Source of the DNA: Emydura subglobosa
Taxonomy: Eukaryota; Chordata; Testudines; Chelidae
Length of the DNA: 64,000 bases
Assembly (NCBI GenBank): GCA_007922225.1
Contig: ML680002.1
Span: forward strand, 1-64,000
Reading direction: 5' to 3'
The notes below the pieces were generated by a model. That model had not been told where the DNA came from, did not search any database, and saw nothing but the letters and a program-made list of their open reading frames with translations. The first letter of the stretch is position 1, and each line of letters opens with the position of its first letter. Made by a program: the position numbers and the translations under genes. Positions 47,301 through 59,884 of the stretch are shown one piece after another.

Positions 47301-48500
47301 TGGGACTGTGTGCCAGATGCTTTCAAAATCAGGGGTGTCTCTTGCCCAGGTGAACTCTGGCCAGGAGGATAAATGCAATGACATAGGCATGTCACATGGC
47401 CACTTTGAACCGAGGCACCTATCAGGCACCAGCTCATGTCTTCAGGGTGTAAGTTCTTTGACACATTCTCCCCTCCCCAAGAGCCAGGAATGGAACCCAG
47501 GAGTCCTGGCTTCCCACCCTCGCCGCTTGGCCACACTCCCTCTGGTGTAGAGCGAAGGACTCCTAGAAATGTAGGAGTGGGAAGGCTCATCTAGGCCAGT
47601 CCCCTGCACTGAGGCAAGACTCAGCATAACCCCCTAGATCATCCCTGACAGGTGTTTGTCTGATCTGTTCCTATAAACCTCTAATGACGGAGTTTCCACA
47701 ACCTCCTTAATAATTTGTTCCAGAGCTTCAACACCTGGACATTTCAGAAGCTTTTCCTAATATTCAATCTAAACCGCCACTAAATAAGGAAACACATTTT
47801 AAGATGTTTAAAGAAAACTTTGATAGATTCTATCTGGGAAGGAATCACATATCAACAGTTGTGGTTGTAAAATCTAAACTTCTTATTGTTTTGTCATGTG
47901 GTTCCCACTTGTCTATTGTTTATCGGAATGATTTCTGCCTGCTTCCTTGATTGTTTTTGTCTGTTGTATAATTAATTGTGCAATATAAATCAGCTGTGGT
48001 GGTGGGGTATGATTGATTGAAGAAAGATTCATAATGCCTTAGGATTGATATTTTGTAGCACTTTAGTTTGAAATGATTGGTTCAGGTCTAGCTAAGCAGG
48101 ACCCAAATTTTAGCTGTATAAACTGGGGTCGATAAGGAATTTCTTTGAAACCTAACTCAGGACACAGCCCAAGAGAGTTGACAGACCTCACACCTGGCCA
48201 AGTGTATTTACAGAAGCTGAAATCCCCAGATGATCTGATCCTGATTAGCCACCAGGCAAAGTTTGTCTGCTTTGTTGCAGTGGTGAATAGTGCTTACCAT
48301 GTGTAGTTTGTTTTGGTAATTGTTAACAAATAGAGGTTAGGGATATTACTTTGAAAGGCTCCTTCACTGGAAAACTCCTGCAAACCCACAGAGAATTACA
48401 CCCGGAGTCCTAAGAACTGGGAACGGGCAGGTACTTCAATTAACCAGGTACTTCAATGCCCAGAGCTCTATGGCCTGGGAAGCGTGACCCTATCCTGGAG
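47301..48500. repeat. Upstream DNA of copy B, duplicated from copy A side
   Basis: Aligns in blocks with 4,310-4,790 and 6,710-7,400. Contains a 3' CR1 fragment (47,570-47,780, minus) that stops abruptly where copy A has the longer CR1. Short tandem units lie at 48,390-48,490. Confidence 0.75.
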
Positions 48501-50430
<1,930 letters not shown>

Positions 50431-50449
50431 GTGAGAGCCCCGCTCTGGC

Positions 50450-50640
50450 CATTAGGACTCCTGGGTTCTCTGCCCATCTCTGAGAGGGGTGAGGGGTCGA
50501 CTGCTTAGAGCAGGAGTGGAAGGGTTTGGAGTCAGGACTGCTGGATTCTATCCCCAGCTTTGCCACAGACTCACCATGTGCCCTTGGGCAAGTCTCTGCT
50601 GTGTGCTGCCTCAGTTTCCCCATCTGTGTGGATGCTCTCA
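50450..50640 (+). repeat. tRNA-derived SINE
   Basis: 'ggagtcaggactgctggattctatccccagc', 'cccttgggcaagtctct' and 'cctcagtttccccatctgtg' are the standard order of the SINE body. Confidence 0.7.
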
Positions 50641-51789
50641 TTCCAAATGAATATGGCCTGAAATGGATTTGGTGTCCTTCGCTTCCAAATGGAAAGCCTC
50701 TGAGTCAAATTAAGGCTGCTTTAATTTGGAGTAAGAACATCACCACAGGGGTTTAATGCGGTTGAAATTCACATCTTTAGTTCATTTGGATTCGCTCCTA
50801 CATGTGCCCAGTAGGACTCCTTCCCCTCCCCCGCCCAGTTCCCTTCCACCACCCCAGTTAAGGGTGCTTGAATTTGAATGTGGGTGGGACACAAGTTAGG
50901 GGCAGGATCCCCCAAACAGCTCTGTCTTGCCCAGGCCTGGTTAACAGCTGGATCCCCCCACCCCCCGCCTTTGGTACTCCTGGTTCCAGATGGAGCTGGC
51001 TGACTCCCCGGAATGTCCTCAGGCCTTTAACTGTCTTTCTGCATGGGTGTTGGAGACCTTGGGGGGCCATGCTGAGATCGGTGGCCTGCCTTGTCCCCCC
51101 ATCCCCTCACACACAAACCTTACTACTGTTGAGACCCACCCCAGAGGTGGCTGCATGTGGCTGTGTGGCCTGGCAGGATCCTCAGGGCTGCCTTTCCTGC
51201 CAGGCAAGGAAGGTCCCTGGAGAAGGAATCTTCCAACAGCCCCTCCCCACCACCCCCACGTGAATTAATGCCCCTGTCTGAGGGCAGGTGGGGACTGAGG
51301 CACAGGAGGGGGAAAGGGCCTGACCAAGGTCACAGCTTGAGTCAGTAGCATGGGTAGGAATGGGGGTGGGGGCTGTTGTTCAGGACTCCTGGGAGTGGAG
51401 TGAGGGCTAGTGGTTAAAACGGTGGAGGTCAGGGGCTGGGGTTCAAGACTCCTTGGTTCTGTCACCAGCTTAGGAGTTGGGAAGGTGTCGTGGTTAGAGG
51501 AGACAGGGGGCTGGGAGCCAGCTCTTGCTCACTCCAACATGGCCTTGCTCTTGAACTTAGGTTACCCTTGAGCCAACTGACTGAGACTCCAGGGGAGAAA
51601 ACAGGACCTCTCCCCAGCCAGACATGCCATCCTGGAATTCCTCAATGGCAGAGGCCAAGCAAGAGCCCCCATCCCAGGAACTCCAAGGGGGTGGAGTAGG
51701 GTCATGTGGGGCCTTTAAAAAGGCAAAGGCCCTGTGTGTGTGTGTGAGAGAGAGAGAATCAGCCCCCTAAATGTGGGGGGACCCCCTCT

Positions 51790-51905
51790 CCTGTTACTGA
51801 GATGCAGCCACGTCTGGGAGGGCACAGGGGCTGTTTATACAGGGATCCCTCTTCCAGTGCTGAGATGAGGCTACCTCTGGGGTGGGGTGTGGGGGCTGTT
51901 TAACA
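51790..51905 (+). repeat. 63-bp minisatellite, two units
   Basis: 'gagatgcagccacgtctggg...ggctgtttatacagggatccct...cagtgct' repeats with a 63-base period. The same unit occurs at 52,615-52,730 and, inverted, at 9,405-9,605. Confidence 0.7.
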
Positions 51906-52215
51906 GCCCCCCCTGCAGAGCCCCCCAGGTTTATGGGAGGAAGGAAAGGTGCTCCCAAACTGAGCTCCCCACCCCACCCCTGCAGCCTGGCACCTCCAAA
52001 CCTGGTGTCCCCTAGCACCTGGTTGTGGTTGGTGATGAATTCTTGTAGGGAAATCCTTTCTCCCCTGGAGCTGTTTGCAGGGGGTGACCTTCTGGGGGGA
52101 GGGGCTGGGAGATCTGGATGGTTGGGAGGGCAATGTGGGGAGGGAGCTGGCAGACTGGGGTTAGCTGTCAGGGTGCCGGCTATGGGGTCATTTTCCCCAA
52201 TCTCTCTTGCTGTTT

Positions 52216-52243
52216 TGTGTGTGTGTGTGTGTGTGTGTGTGAA
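52216..52243 (+). repeat. TG microsatellite
   Basis: An uninterrupted TG run of about 14 units. Confidence 0.95.
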
Positions 52244-52614
52244 AGGATCCAGGAAAATCCTCTTGGGGGTGAGAAACCTTATGCCTGCCTCCCCACCCCA
52301 CCATGTCTCAATAGCCCCAGCTGGGGTAATGGGCAAGGGACCCCCCACCCCATGTAAAGGACCCCTCTGCCCCCTACTTGCCCCCCAGCCCAGAGCCTGA
52401 CTCTCAGCCAAGCTTGCCATCCAATCCATGTTTACCAGGAAAAGCTCTCCCAACCCTCCCTCTGCCTTCCTGGAACTCCAGTGGGGGCTTGGCTGACGCA
52501 AGGGGTGGGAGCTAGTCTATAGGGCTGCTGCCTGTGGCGGGCATTGGGCAGGAGAAGGAGGCACCCTTGTTGCTGCCTGGAGGCGTTTCTCCAGTGCCTG
52601 GAACATCTTGGGGT

Positions 52615-52730
52615 CCCGCAGTGCTGCTGAGATGTGACCACCTCTGGGGAGGGGCACAGGGACTGGTTATATAGGGATCCCTCGCCCAGTGCTGAGATGC
52701 TGCCACCTCTGAGGTGGAGCGCAAGTTCCT
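52615..52730 (+). repeat. 63-65 bp minisatellite, two units
   Basis: 'gagatgtgaccacctctggggaggggcacaggg...ttatatagggatccctcgcccagtgct' then a second partial unit. Confidence 0.7.
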
Positions 52731-52988
52731 ATCAACTGAGTCATGTTCCTGGGTCTAGTGTGTTAGAATCGGGAGGGGGGGGGGGGGGAGCAGAGAGGAA
52801 TGTTGGGACCCAGCCCTCCTGGGTTTTCTGGGGGGGAGTGGGATTTAGGGGTCAAAGTGGCAGAGGCTGGGAGCTCCAGCTGGCGCTGAGAGCCCTTCGG
52901 AAGGGAGGCGTCTCCAGCCACATGTGTCCCAGCAAGCTCCCTGGTGCCTGCTTGTGCCAGTGTTTGAGTCTCTTTCTTCTCTCTCTAG

Positions 52989-53051
52989 GTCGGTGACAAG
53001 GAGCTACTACAGTGGATCTGCTGGGACGCTGCTAGTGTATGACATCATCAG
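52989..53051 (+). pseudogene. RAB4B: RAB4B-like exon 3
   Basis: A 63-base exon with AG and GT borders that encodes SVTRSYYSGSAGTLLVYDII, the switch II/alpha-2 and beta-4 part of a RAB4 small GTPase (endosome recycling). Two residues differ from the usual YYRGAAG. No earlier RAB4B exon with the P-loop is present in the window upstream. Confidence 0.8.
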
Positions 53052-53640
53052 GTGAATGTCTCTGGCAGCTCCCGCCTGCGGGGACACCGGCCAGGGGTTG
53101 GCGATGAACCAGAGAGATCTCTTGGCTGTCATTCAGAGTGAACGGCACTGGAGACTCTCTTGTTCCCTGGGACTCCAAGGGACAGAGCAAGGTCTCTGCA
53201 TCCCAGGTACATAGACAGACAGAACTAGATTAAAACAAAAGACACTGAACCAGAACAAGCCCCTCTTGTCCCTGGATGAGCATCGGCTTGGGGAGTTATA
53301 CCAGTGCAACCATAGAGGCCACGCCAGACAGGTCCAGTTCTACCCATCGACTTCCCCATGTAGAAAAGCCTTCCAGCTTTCTGATCCATTTGGCCCTGCT
53401 CTGCTTATCCCTCTGGCAGGCTTCAAACGTGATTCTGGCCATCCCAACCCTGCTGCAGGGATGAGATGCAAGTGAGCCCTATACATTGGGGTTTAGGAGA
53501 GCTGGGACTAGCCATGGGGTACCCCAGTCTTGCGGGAGAGCCCTTCATCTGCGGTGGGGGGTTGGAATGAGTCCCTAAACTGGTATTTGCGGGAAGTGTG
53601 TGAGTCCCAGTTGCCCCCCCCATTGCCTCCTGTGTTGCAG

Positions 53641-53791
53641 CTGGGAGACCTACAACGCTCTGACCAACTGGCTGACAGATGCCCGGACTCTTGCCAGCCC
53701 CAACATAATCATAATCCTCTTGGGAACAAGAAGGATCTGGATGCAGACTGGGACGTGACCTTGGAAGCCTCCCACTTCGCTCAGGAGAATG
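53641..53791 (+). pseudogene. RAB4B: RAB4B-like exon 4, frameshifted
   Basis: The exon encodes [20 protein letters not shown] in one frame, then, after a one-base loss near 53,722, GNKKDLDAD (the NKxD guanine motif) and FAQEN in the next frame. One Phe codon of the VTFLEAS block is also missing. The two TGG codons in SWETY and DWDV sit where the family has Arg, which looks like CpG decay. Splice sites (CAG before, GTAACG after) remain. Mixed RAB4A/RAB4B residues leave the paralogue slightly open, but the EGLN2 neighbour favours RAB4B. Later exons (ALTGENVEEAF) are not found. Confidence 0.82.
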
Positions 53792-54611
53792 GTAACGAGC
53801 CAAGGCCTGGGGTGTGTGTGTGTGTGTGTGTGCATGTGGGGCAGAAGGATGTCCTCTCCCCAGCCCTTCTCAGGCTGCCCTGCTTTGCCATGGCACCTGT
53901 TTTTAGTGGTATGAAAGTGTCCTTCAATCTCACTGCAGCCAAGCAGAGTCCAATGGGATCAAGAACTTTCGAGTAAGGAACTGTGGAGAGCGAAGTGGGG
54001 GCTCTCTCCCCCTGCAATGGGTGCTTACCACAGTGCCCCAGGGCAGCACAAGGAGGTGTTGTGCTGCAAGCAGCAGGGCTGGGGGCTCAGGAGGGACCGC
54101 TCACTCCCCCCCCCCCTGCAGTCGATGATGTCTCCAGTGCTCCAGAGCGGTGCTGGTGGGCACAGTGTTGCTAAAGACACTGCCGTTCACATGAGCTGTA
54201 CCACCAATGTCCTTGCTGTGCAGTCATTAAAAGCCTGCGGCCCACAAAAGGGGTCATCAGCCCTGGGGATCTGCCCCGATTCCAGCCTGGGCAAGTCCAT
54301 CCTGCCTCCTAACACGTCTCTTGGAGGTGTGGCACTCCTTTGTTGCTGAGCATCATCTCGTGCGGGCTGCGTTTGGAGCGTCTCAGGGTGGCTGATCTTT
54401 GCAAATACGTGATAGGTTCTAGACAAATGCCTCTTTAAAACCATTGATGAATGTCTGCCTCCCTTGGCTGTAGTCTTCATTTCTCTTCATCTGGCTTGAG
54501 AAATCATCTAGTAAAGGAGTGTCCAAGCTCCAACTAAATGGGGCAGAATGGGATTTCCTCCTGCAGTCCTAGATGTGGGTCACGGTTCTGGTGGGCTCCT
54601 TGACCCGAGGA
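53792..54611. other. Gap after RAB4B exon 4
   Basis: TG run at 53,811-53,832, a C run near 54,108. No further RAB4B exon recognised. Confidence 0.5.
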
Positions 54612-54742
54612 CAGTGGTTTTCAACCTGTGGTCTGTGGACCCCCAGGAGTCTTCAGATGAGGTCTAAGATTTCCAATGGGGTCCGCACCTCCAGTTGACA
54701 TTTTTTAGCTGTTCGCACATGAAACAAGGTTGAAAACAACTG
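54612..54742. mobile_element. hAT-type MITE
   Basis: The ends form a terminal inverted repeat: CAGTGGTTTTCAACCT at 54,612 and its imperfect complement AGGTTGAAAACAACTG at 54,727-54,742. Internal 'gtctaagatttccaatggggtccgcacctcc' is typical of this family. Flanks resemble each other only partly, so the 8-bp target duplication is decayed. Confidence 0.75.
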
Positions 54743-54959
54743 GGATAGGAAATGCTCCCCATGGCACTTGCACGTTTGGCCACAAGGGGGAGCCTGGATG
54801 CTGTATTTACTCCTCTGTGTCAGACAGACGTGCAGCACCAGATTGTGTGTGAGAGGAGGAACACTGGATCGGTGCCCATTGTACAGTGCCTGGCTCACTC
54901 GCCGACTTCTCCTGCCCCAAAGAGAAGAAGACGAGATGAAACCTGAGAATTTTAAAATT

Positions 54960-55370
54960 CCAAAGGATTTGCTTTTATTTGTGATCCGATGGCATCTTGC
55001 CCTTCTGAAGCAAAAAAGAGTCTTGATTCAATTGATGATGGTGCCTTTCAATTAGAAATTGTAAGGCTTCAGAGCTCGGATGCCTTGAAGGCAAAATTCA
55101 GAGAAGTGGGACTTGGTGATTTCTAGGCTCAACGTGCTGACCGGTTTCAGAACAGCCGGAATCTAGCTATTTATCTTCTAACAATGTTTGGATCAACGTA
55201 CCTCTTCGAATCTAGGTTTTCTACTGTGAACATTATTAAAAAACCAACACAGCAATCGCCTGGCAGATGAGCATCTTCACCAGTGCCTGTGCCTTGTCCT
55301 GACTTCCTACAAATCAAGCTTGCCAGAGATCATCAAGGTCACCTCTTCCATTAGATTGCCACACACAGGT
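54960..55370 (+). pseudogene. hAT transposase C-terminal remnant
   Basis: Plus-strand sequence encodes, with stops, the hAT dimerisation region: a block like DDGAFQLEIVRLQSSDALKA (55,035 onwards), then MFGSTYLFESRFSTVNIIKK (about 55,183-55,242), the FGS-YxCExxFS motif of ZBED/SCAND3-type hAT proteins. Only the last part is present and stops interrupt it. Confidence 0.7.
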
Positions 55371-58133
55371 CATCACGTTGATTTATAAACTTTGTTAAAA
55401 GCTAGAAACACTGATACTTATGTTGCAGTTGTGGAAGAAACAAAGCTTCACTCTGCCTTTAGTTTGAGGCTCATCAGAGTTCCGTTTTAATTACCAGCAC
55501 ATGTGGGGAGAGAGAGAGCCCCTGAAAGTCAGTCAGTCAGTCTCTTTCTCTCCCTCCAAAAGCAGATATTACATATATTTATAATAAAGAATCACAGGGT
55601 CACAGAAAACTTATCTTGGCCAAGGCTACAGACATAAGCAGACTGCCAAGCAAGCTGTTTTTCTCAGCTTCTCAGTGTTGTTTACATTCTTTCTTCAGAG
55701 TTTTCACCCTGTCCGCATTTTATCTTCAGCACTCCCCTTCCCCCCCTTCTACCCATAAGCCATGTTGTTCCAACCAGGATTCTTAAGGGCCCAATCCTTA
55801 CTTCTACACAGTCAAGGTCTTTATTTACTAGCAACTGAAGTTTTTATTTGATTTGATTTTTGTCAGCTTTGTGTGCAGATGGTGTGTCTCTCATCATAAG
55901 TTCTCTACCATGGGTAGATCTAATTGGTGGAATCCTGCATGTGTCCTGTGTGTGGCGTGCTGGGAGCAACAGTGTGTGGGATTTCATCCAGGCAATACCT
56001 ACCCTCCTACTCAAGGGGGCTGTGACACTGCCGCCAGCTGTGTGCAGTGATCCAGTCACCTGCACACACTTTCCTTCAGCTCTGGAGAAGCTTGGAATAT
56101 CTTTGTCCCTAACTCAGGCTGCAAATGTTTGAAAGGTCCCCATGTGCGGCAATGCAGGCCTCCTCAGAGCTGGAGCAGTGTTTCTGAAGTATCGGGGAGG
56201 TGGGGTAGGGGGCTGAGAGGCAGATATAACAGAGTTTGTAGCAGCAGTGCCGCTGTGAAGAGATTGGGCCCTCTGTGCAGAGAGTGTGGCTCTGTGTGAG
56301 TGTCTATGTGAGAGAGAGAGATCAGCTCTGGCCAAATGAAGCAAGGGCGCAGGGTTGCTTCGTCCACTGTGTTCTTATGCTTAAGTTATTTATTCTTTGG
56401 GGAGGGGGGAAGAAAAAAGTCTGCTGTGTTTGGGGCTTTCCTCGTGCTTGGCTCTTTCCTGGATTGTTCAGGGAGCTAGCGGGAGGACGCAATCTTGGTG
56501 CCATTGGGTCCCTTTTGAATCTGGGGTGGGGTGAGGAGAAATAGTTGGATCCAAACCGGTTTATAATTCAGACTCTCTTAAATTTCTTCTCTTAAAAGAA
56601 AAATTCTTCTAACTTTTGGCTGTGAAAATGTGACTTCTACATAAAATATTAATGTTTTCCACCTTGGGCCTCCTGTTGTCTTATTTCTTATGAACAGGGA
56701 TCCCAGCCGAGGCCAGGTTCTCTTTGTGCTCGGTCCTGGACAAACAATTCGGATGGCGAAGTGCTTACAGTGCAAAGGGACAGGCCGAAGGGTATGCTGG
56801 GGCAGCAAAGGATTCACCCAAGTTCCTGCTATGCCTGGGACATAGAACTGGGAAATGAATCCACAGCTCCTGCGGCCTGGCCCAGCACCTTTTAATTTTT
56901 GCAAAGCTACCATGCTTGCTAGTCAGATTCAAGGAGCTGTGCCCTGTCCATGCCACAAGTGTGGAATCTGGCCCCCAAGCCCTGTGGTGTTCAGCATCTG
57001 CAGTGAGTTGCCGAGAAAAGCAGTGTTTCCTCTCGTCGGCTGACAGGAGGTAGGGTGGGTACGACTGATACAGGAAAGGCTGGGCTCAGTGTTCCTGCCC
57101 GTGTGAACAGGGAGGGCAGGTCCGGAGGGAGAAACGAGTCTTGCCTTTGGCTCCGGACAGGCTGGTGGTTCTTACCTTCAGTGCCAGAGAATTTCAAAGT
57201 CCCCATCTAGTGCAAATCCTGTCTCCTCTGCGTGTTTAGAGGGACTGGCTACACCTGCATACTGCAGCCCCTGCTTAACGCCAGTTGATTTCAAGGGGAA
57301 CTGAGCATTGAATGGGAATGGGGAGCAGGCTGTACCCTCGCTGCAGCAGGGCCAGGGCCATCTAGGGTCAGGCCCCAGGGCGGGGGAACATGACTTCTCA
57401 GGCCGAGCGTGTCCTAAAGCTGAGGCTGGAGCAGCTGGGGGAGGGACTGCTGAGGCAACTGCAGTAGCCCTGGCTCCTGTTCCTGGGGGGGCAGAACCCT
57501 CCCCCCGACGCTGAAGCAGCTGGACTTGAAAACCTTCTTGCCACAAGAGGGAGCCCTGGCTTGGTTCTCCCTGCTCACCCGGAGCCCTTTGCCAGCCTTG
57601 TGGGCGCAACACTGATGGGTGGTGATGGTGCTAAGGAGTCCTGGATGTGACCCCAGCCCAGGAGCAGCTGTGCAGAGGGGCTGAGGGGAGGGGGGAGGAG
57701 GGCTGCAGTTCACAGGAGGCAGCTTGTACCACGAGATGGTGACCTTCTCCCTCTTTTCTTCCCCCATTCCTCCCATCCTCCTGCTTTTCATTCATGGCTT
57801 CTGCACGAGGTCTAACCAGGGATCCCTGGCTAGGTGGGTTTATGGATCTGATCTGGCGAGGGTGGGGAGTGCTGGGCGTGATAGCCTTGTGGGTGGGAGG
57901 AGGAGGAAAACCACTGGCTGGACCGAGGGGTCTGATCCAGATGTTGGGGGGTGCAGCCCCAGCATGCCATGTCAGTGCCATCAGCCCCATTGGGCTGCCC
58001 CCCTAGCTGCACTAGAGAGTGGGCACACAGCAGCGCTGGCATGGTTCTCTGTGTAATTTCCATGGAGCCGCCGGAGAGGTATCCATGCCAGTAAGCTCCA
58101 CTTGCACAGCGCAGTGGCCTCTCTCCCTTGCAG
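55371..58133. other. Intergenic DNA before the plus-strand CYP2 exon
   Basis: No exon resembling CYP2 exons 1-8 or RAB4B was recognised. A GA/CT-rich stretch lies at about 55,509-55,560. Open frames such as 57,178-57,612 (minus) or 57,724-58,056 (plus) have no supporting motif. Confidence 0.5.
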
Positions 58134-58315
58134 GGAAGTGGGTTTGTCTGGATGAGAGCCTGGCCATCACGGAGCACTTCATCTTCTTCACCATCATCCT
58201 CCATAACTTCACCCGCCAGGTGCTGGTGGAGCCTTCGGAGATGGACATCATGCACCAGTCCAGCGGCCTGGGGAGCATCCCACAGCCCTATCAGTTTCGC
58301 CTCCTTTCTGGCTGA
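58134..58315 (+). pseudogene. Orphan CYP2 terminal exon
   Basis: A 182-base exon behind a 'cctctctcccttgcag' acceptor, exactly the usual length of CYP2 exon 9, open from the split Gly codon to TGA at 58,313-58,315. It encodes GKWVCLDESLAITEHFIFF and ends YQFRLLSG. The heme Cys is kept, but the preceding Arg is Trp and the following Gly is Asp. An AATAAA at 58,366-58,371 follows. It is on the opposite strand from the CYP2 array and differs much from copies A-C, so it comes from another CYP2 subfamily gene. No other exon of that gene is seen in the 4 kb before it. It could be the end of a degraded gene or of one with far-off exons. Confidence 0.75.
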
Positions 58316-58371
58316 AGGGAGCCTCTGAACCCCAGGCTGGCACTTGCTCCCCCTCTTTGCTCTCCAATAAA

Positions 58372-59884
58372 TTGACTTTCCTCTCACTTGCTGGCATCCA
58401 TCTCTGCAGCCTTTATGAAGGGCTGGCCAGGAAAAGCCACATAAGCACCAATGTCATCGAGGCTCAACTAGACCCCCTGGCAGTAGCCCTGTGCCCTGGA
58501 GCTGCAGGAATGGTGCTACACCCCAACTCTTAAACCATCTCTTGGGGGACCCCTTCAGTGCAGCAGCCCCTTAGGGGGTCCCGCCATTCCCTTGGAGTGA
58601 GCCACGGGGCATCAACACCTCCAAGATGGACCCTCTGGGATGCAGCCCTCCTGCTTCGTGTGGCAGCGCTGCTTGGTGAATCCTGCCGAGCGCCACTCGC
58701 GGGCCGAGATTTGTCCCTTGTCCAGTAATGCTGCAGCCCCCGATTGTCCATGGTGATGCCCGGCAGACTTTTCAAAGCAGAGGCAGGTTTATTGGTCCCC
58801 TGGGACATCCTTAGGTTCCCGTAGAGCTTTTCAACCCTTGTGCAGGTGCAGAGGGCAACTGAGTCACAGTAGGAATCATAAAAATACCACAGAAAATTCC
58901 CTCTTCATCACATCTTGGCCAGCAGCTGTGGGTCTGATGGGGCCATAAGGAGGCAGGGTTGGATTCTCAGCCACACCCTTCTGTCTTGAGGGGAGGAGGA
59001 AAGGAGGGTGAAGCTGGTTTAATGGATTCTTTGCGCTCCCTGTGTTCTGGGCCCTGTGTGTCTCAGAGCAGCCTTGGGGCTATCTGAAGTAGACCTGACC
59101 TTTCCCCTGGATGGAGGGGAGGAGAGAGCTTTGAGCTCTGCAAAATGTTTTGACATTTTATAGGGGAACCATCCTGGGTTTCCTATTTTCGTTTCTAAAT
59201 AGATTTGGATCAGGCCCAGAAAATGAAAAAGTCAATGTGTTTTGAAATGATTAAAATGTTTTGATCAACCCAAAACAAAACCACAAGTCCGTTTTTTCAG
59301 TTGGGAAAGACTTTTGAGTTTTCGACTTTTCATCCTGATTTGAGAGAGGGGAAATATTTCAAATTCTCAAAAATATTCACTGAAGGGAAAATTAAGTCCT
59401 GTCTAATTCTCCCCACGTGTCCTGGCCACTATTTAAGTCTAGTTTCAGCCCCACAGGATATTATTGAAATCAAGAGGTTGGCCAGTTTTCTGTTTAGTAG
59501 AAGGATCAGCCTCTTCTTTAAATAAGAACATCTGCCATCAGCCTTCTTTATATTATTCTACAGATCTGGATTCTAGTCCTGGCTCTGCTGGGACAAGTCA
59601 TTTCACTGCTCTTTGACTCACTTTCCCCTCTGTAAAATGGCAATATTGATACCAGCCTCCTTTGTAAAACACTTTGAAAGCTACGGATGAAAAGCCCTAG
59701 GTATTATTATCATTATTCCAGCTTCCAATAATGTCACAGGTTTCCCTCAACATTATCCTGTGACCATGAGTCCCACAGTTTAACTTTACAAGGAGTATAA
59801 AATTATTATCCATCTGTCTGCTATTGCGATTCACAAAAATGTCTCATCCTTTAAAAAAACTCAACCTAATTTCTGCTATAATAT
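58372..59884. other. Intergenic DNA between the orphan exon and the duplicated segment
   Basis: A SINE lies at 59,565-59,725 (plus). The remainder shows no gene. A frame at 58,530-58,808 (minus) has no recognisable domain. Confidence 0.5.
59565..59725 (+). repeat. tRNA-derived SINE
   Basis: 'gatctggattctagtcctggctctgctgg', 'ctgtaaaatggcaatattgatacc' and 'tattattatcattatt' tail. Confidence 0.7.

Larger units (their letters stand above)
50431..52988. other. Between EGLN2 and RAB4B pieces, no exon seen
   Basis: Contains SINEs (50,450-50,635; 51,370-51,500), minisatellite units (51,790-51,905; 52,615-52,730), a TG run (52,216-52,243) and a G homopolymer (52,777-52,788). I looked for later EGLN2 exons and early RAB4B exons and saw none. 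Confidence 0.6.

Noticed and set aside
51794..52501. Long minus-strand frame (235 codons) and plus-strand frame at 51,882-52,400
   Set aside because: Both cross minisatellite units and a TG run, with no domain or conserved block.
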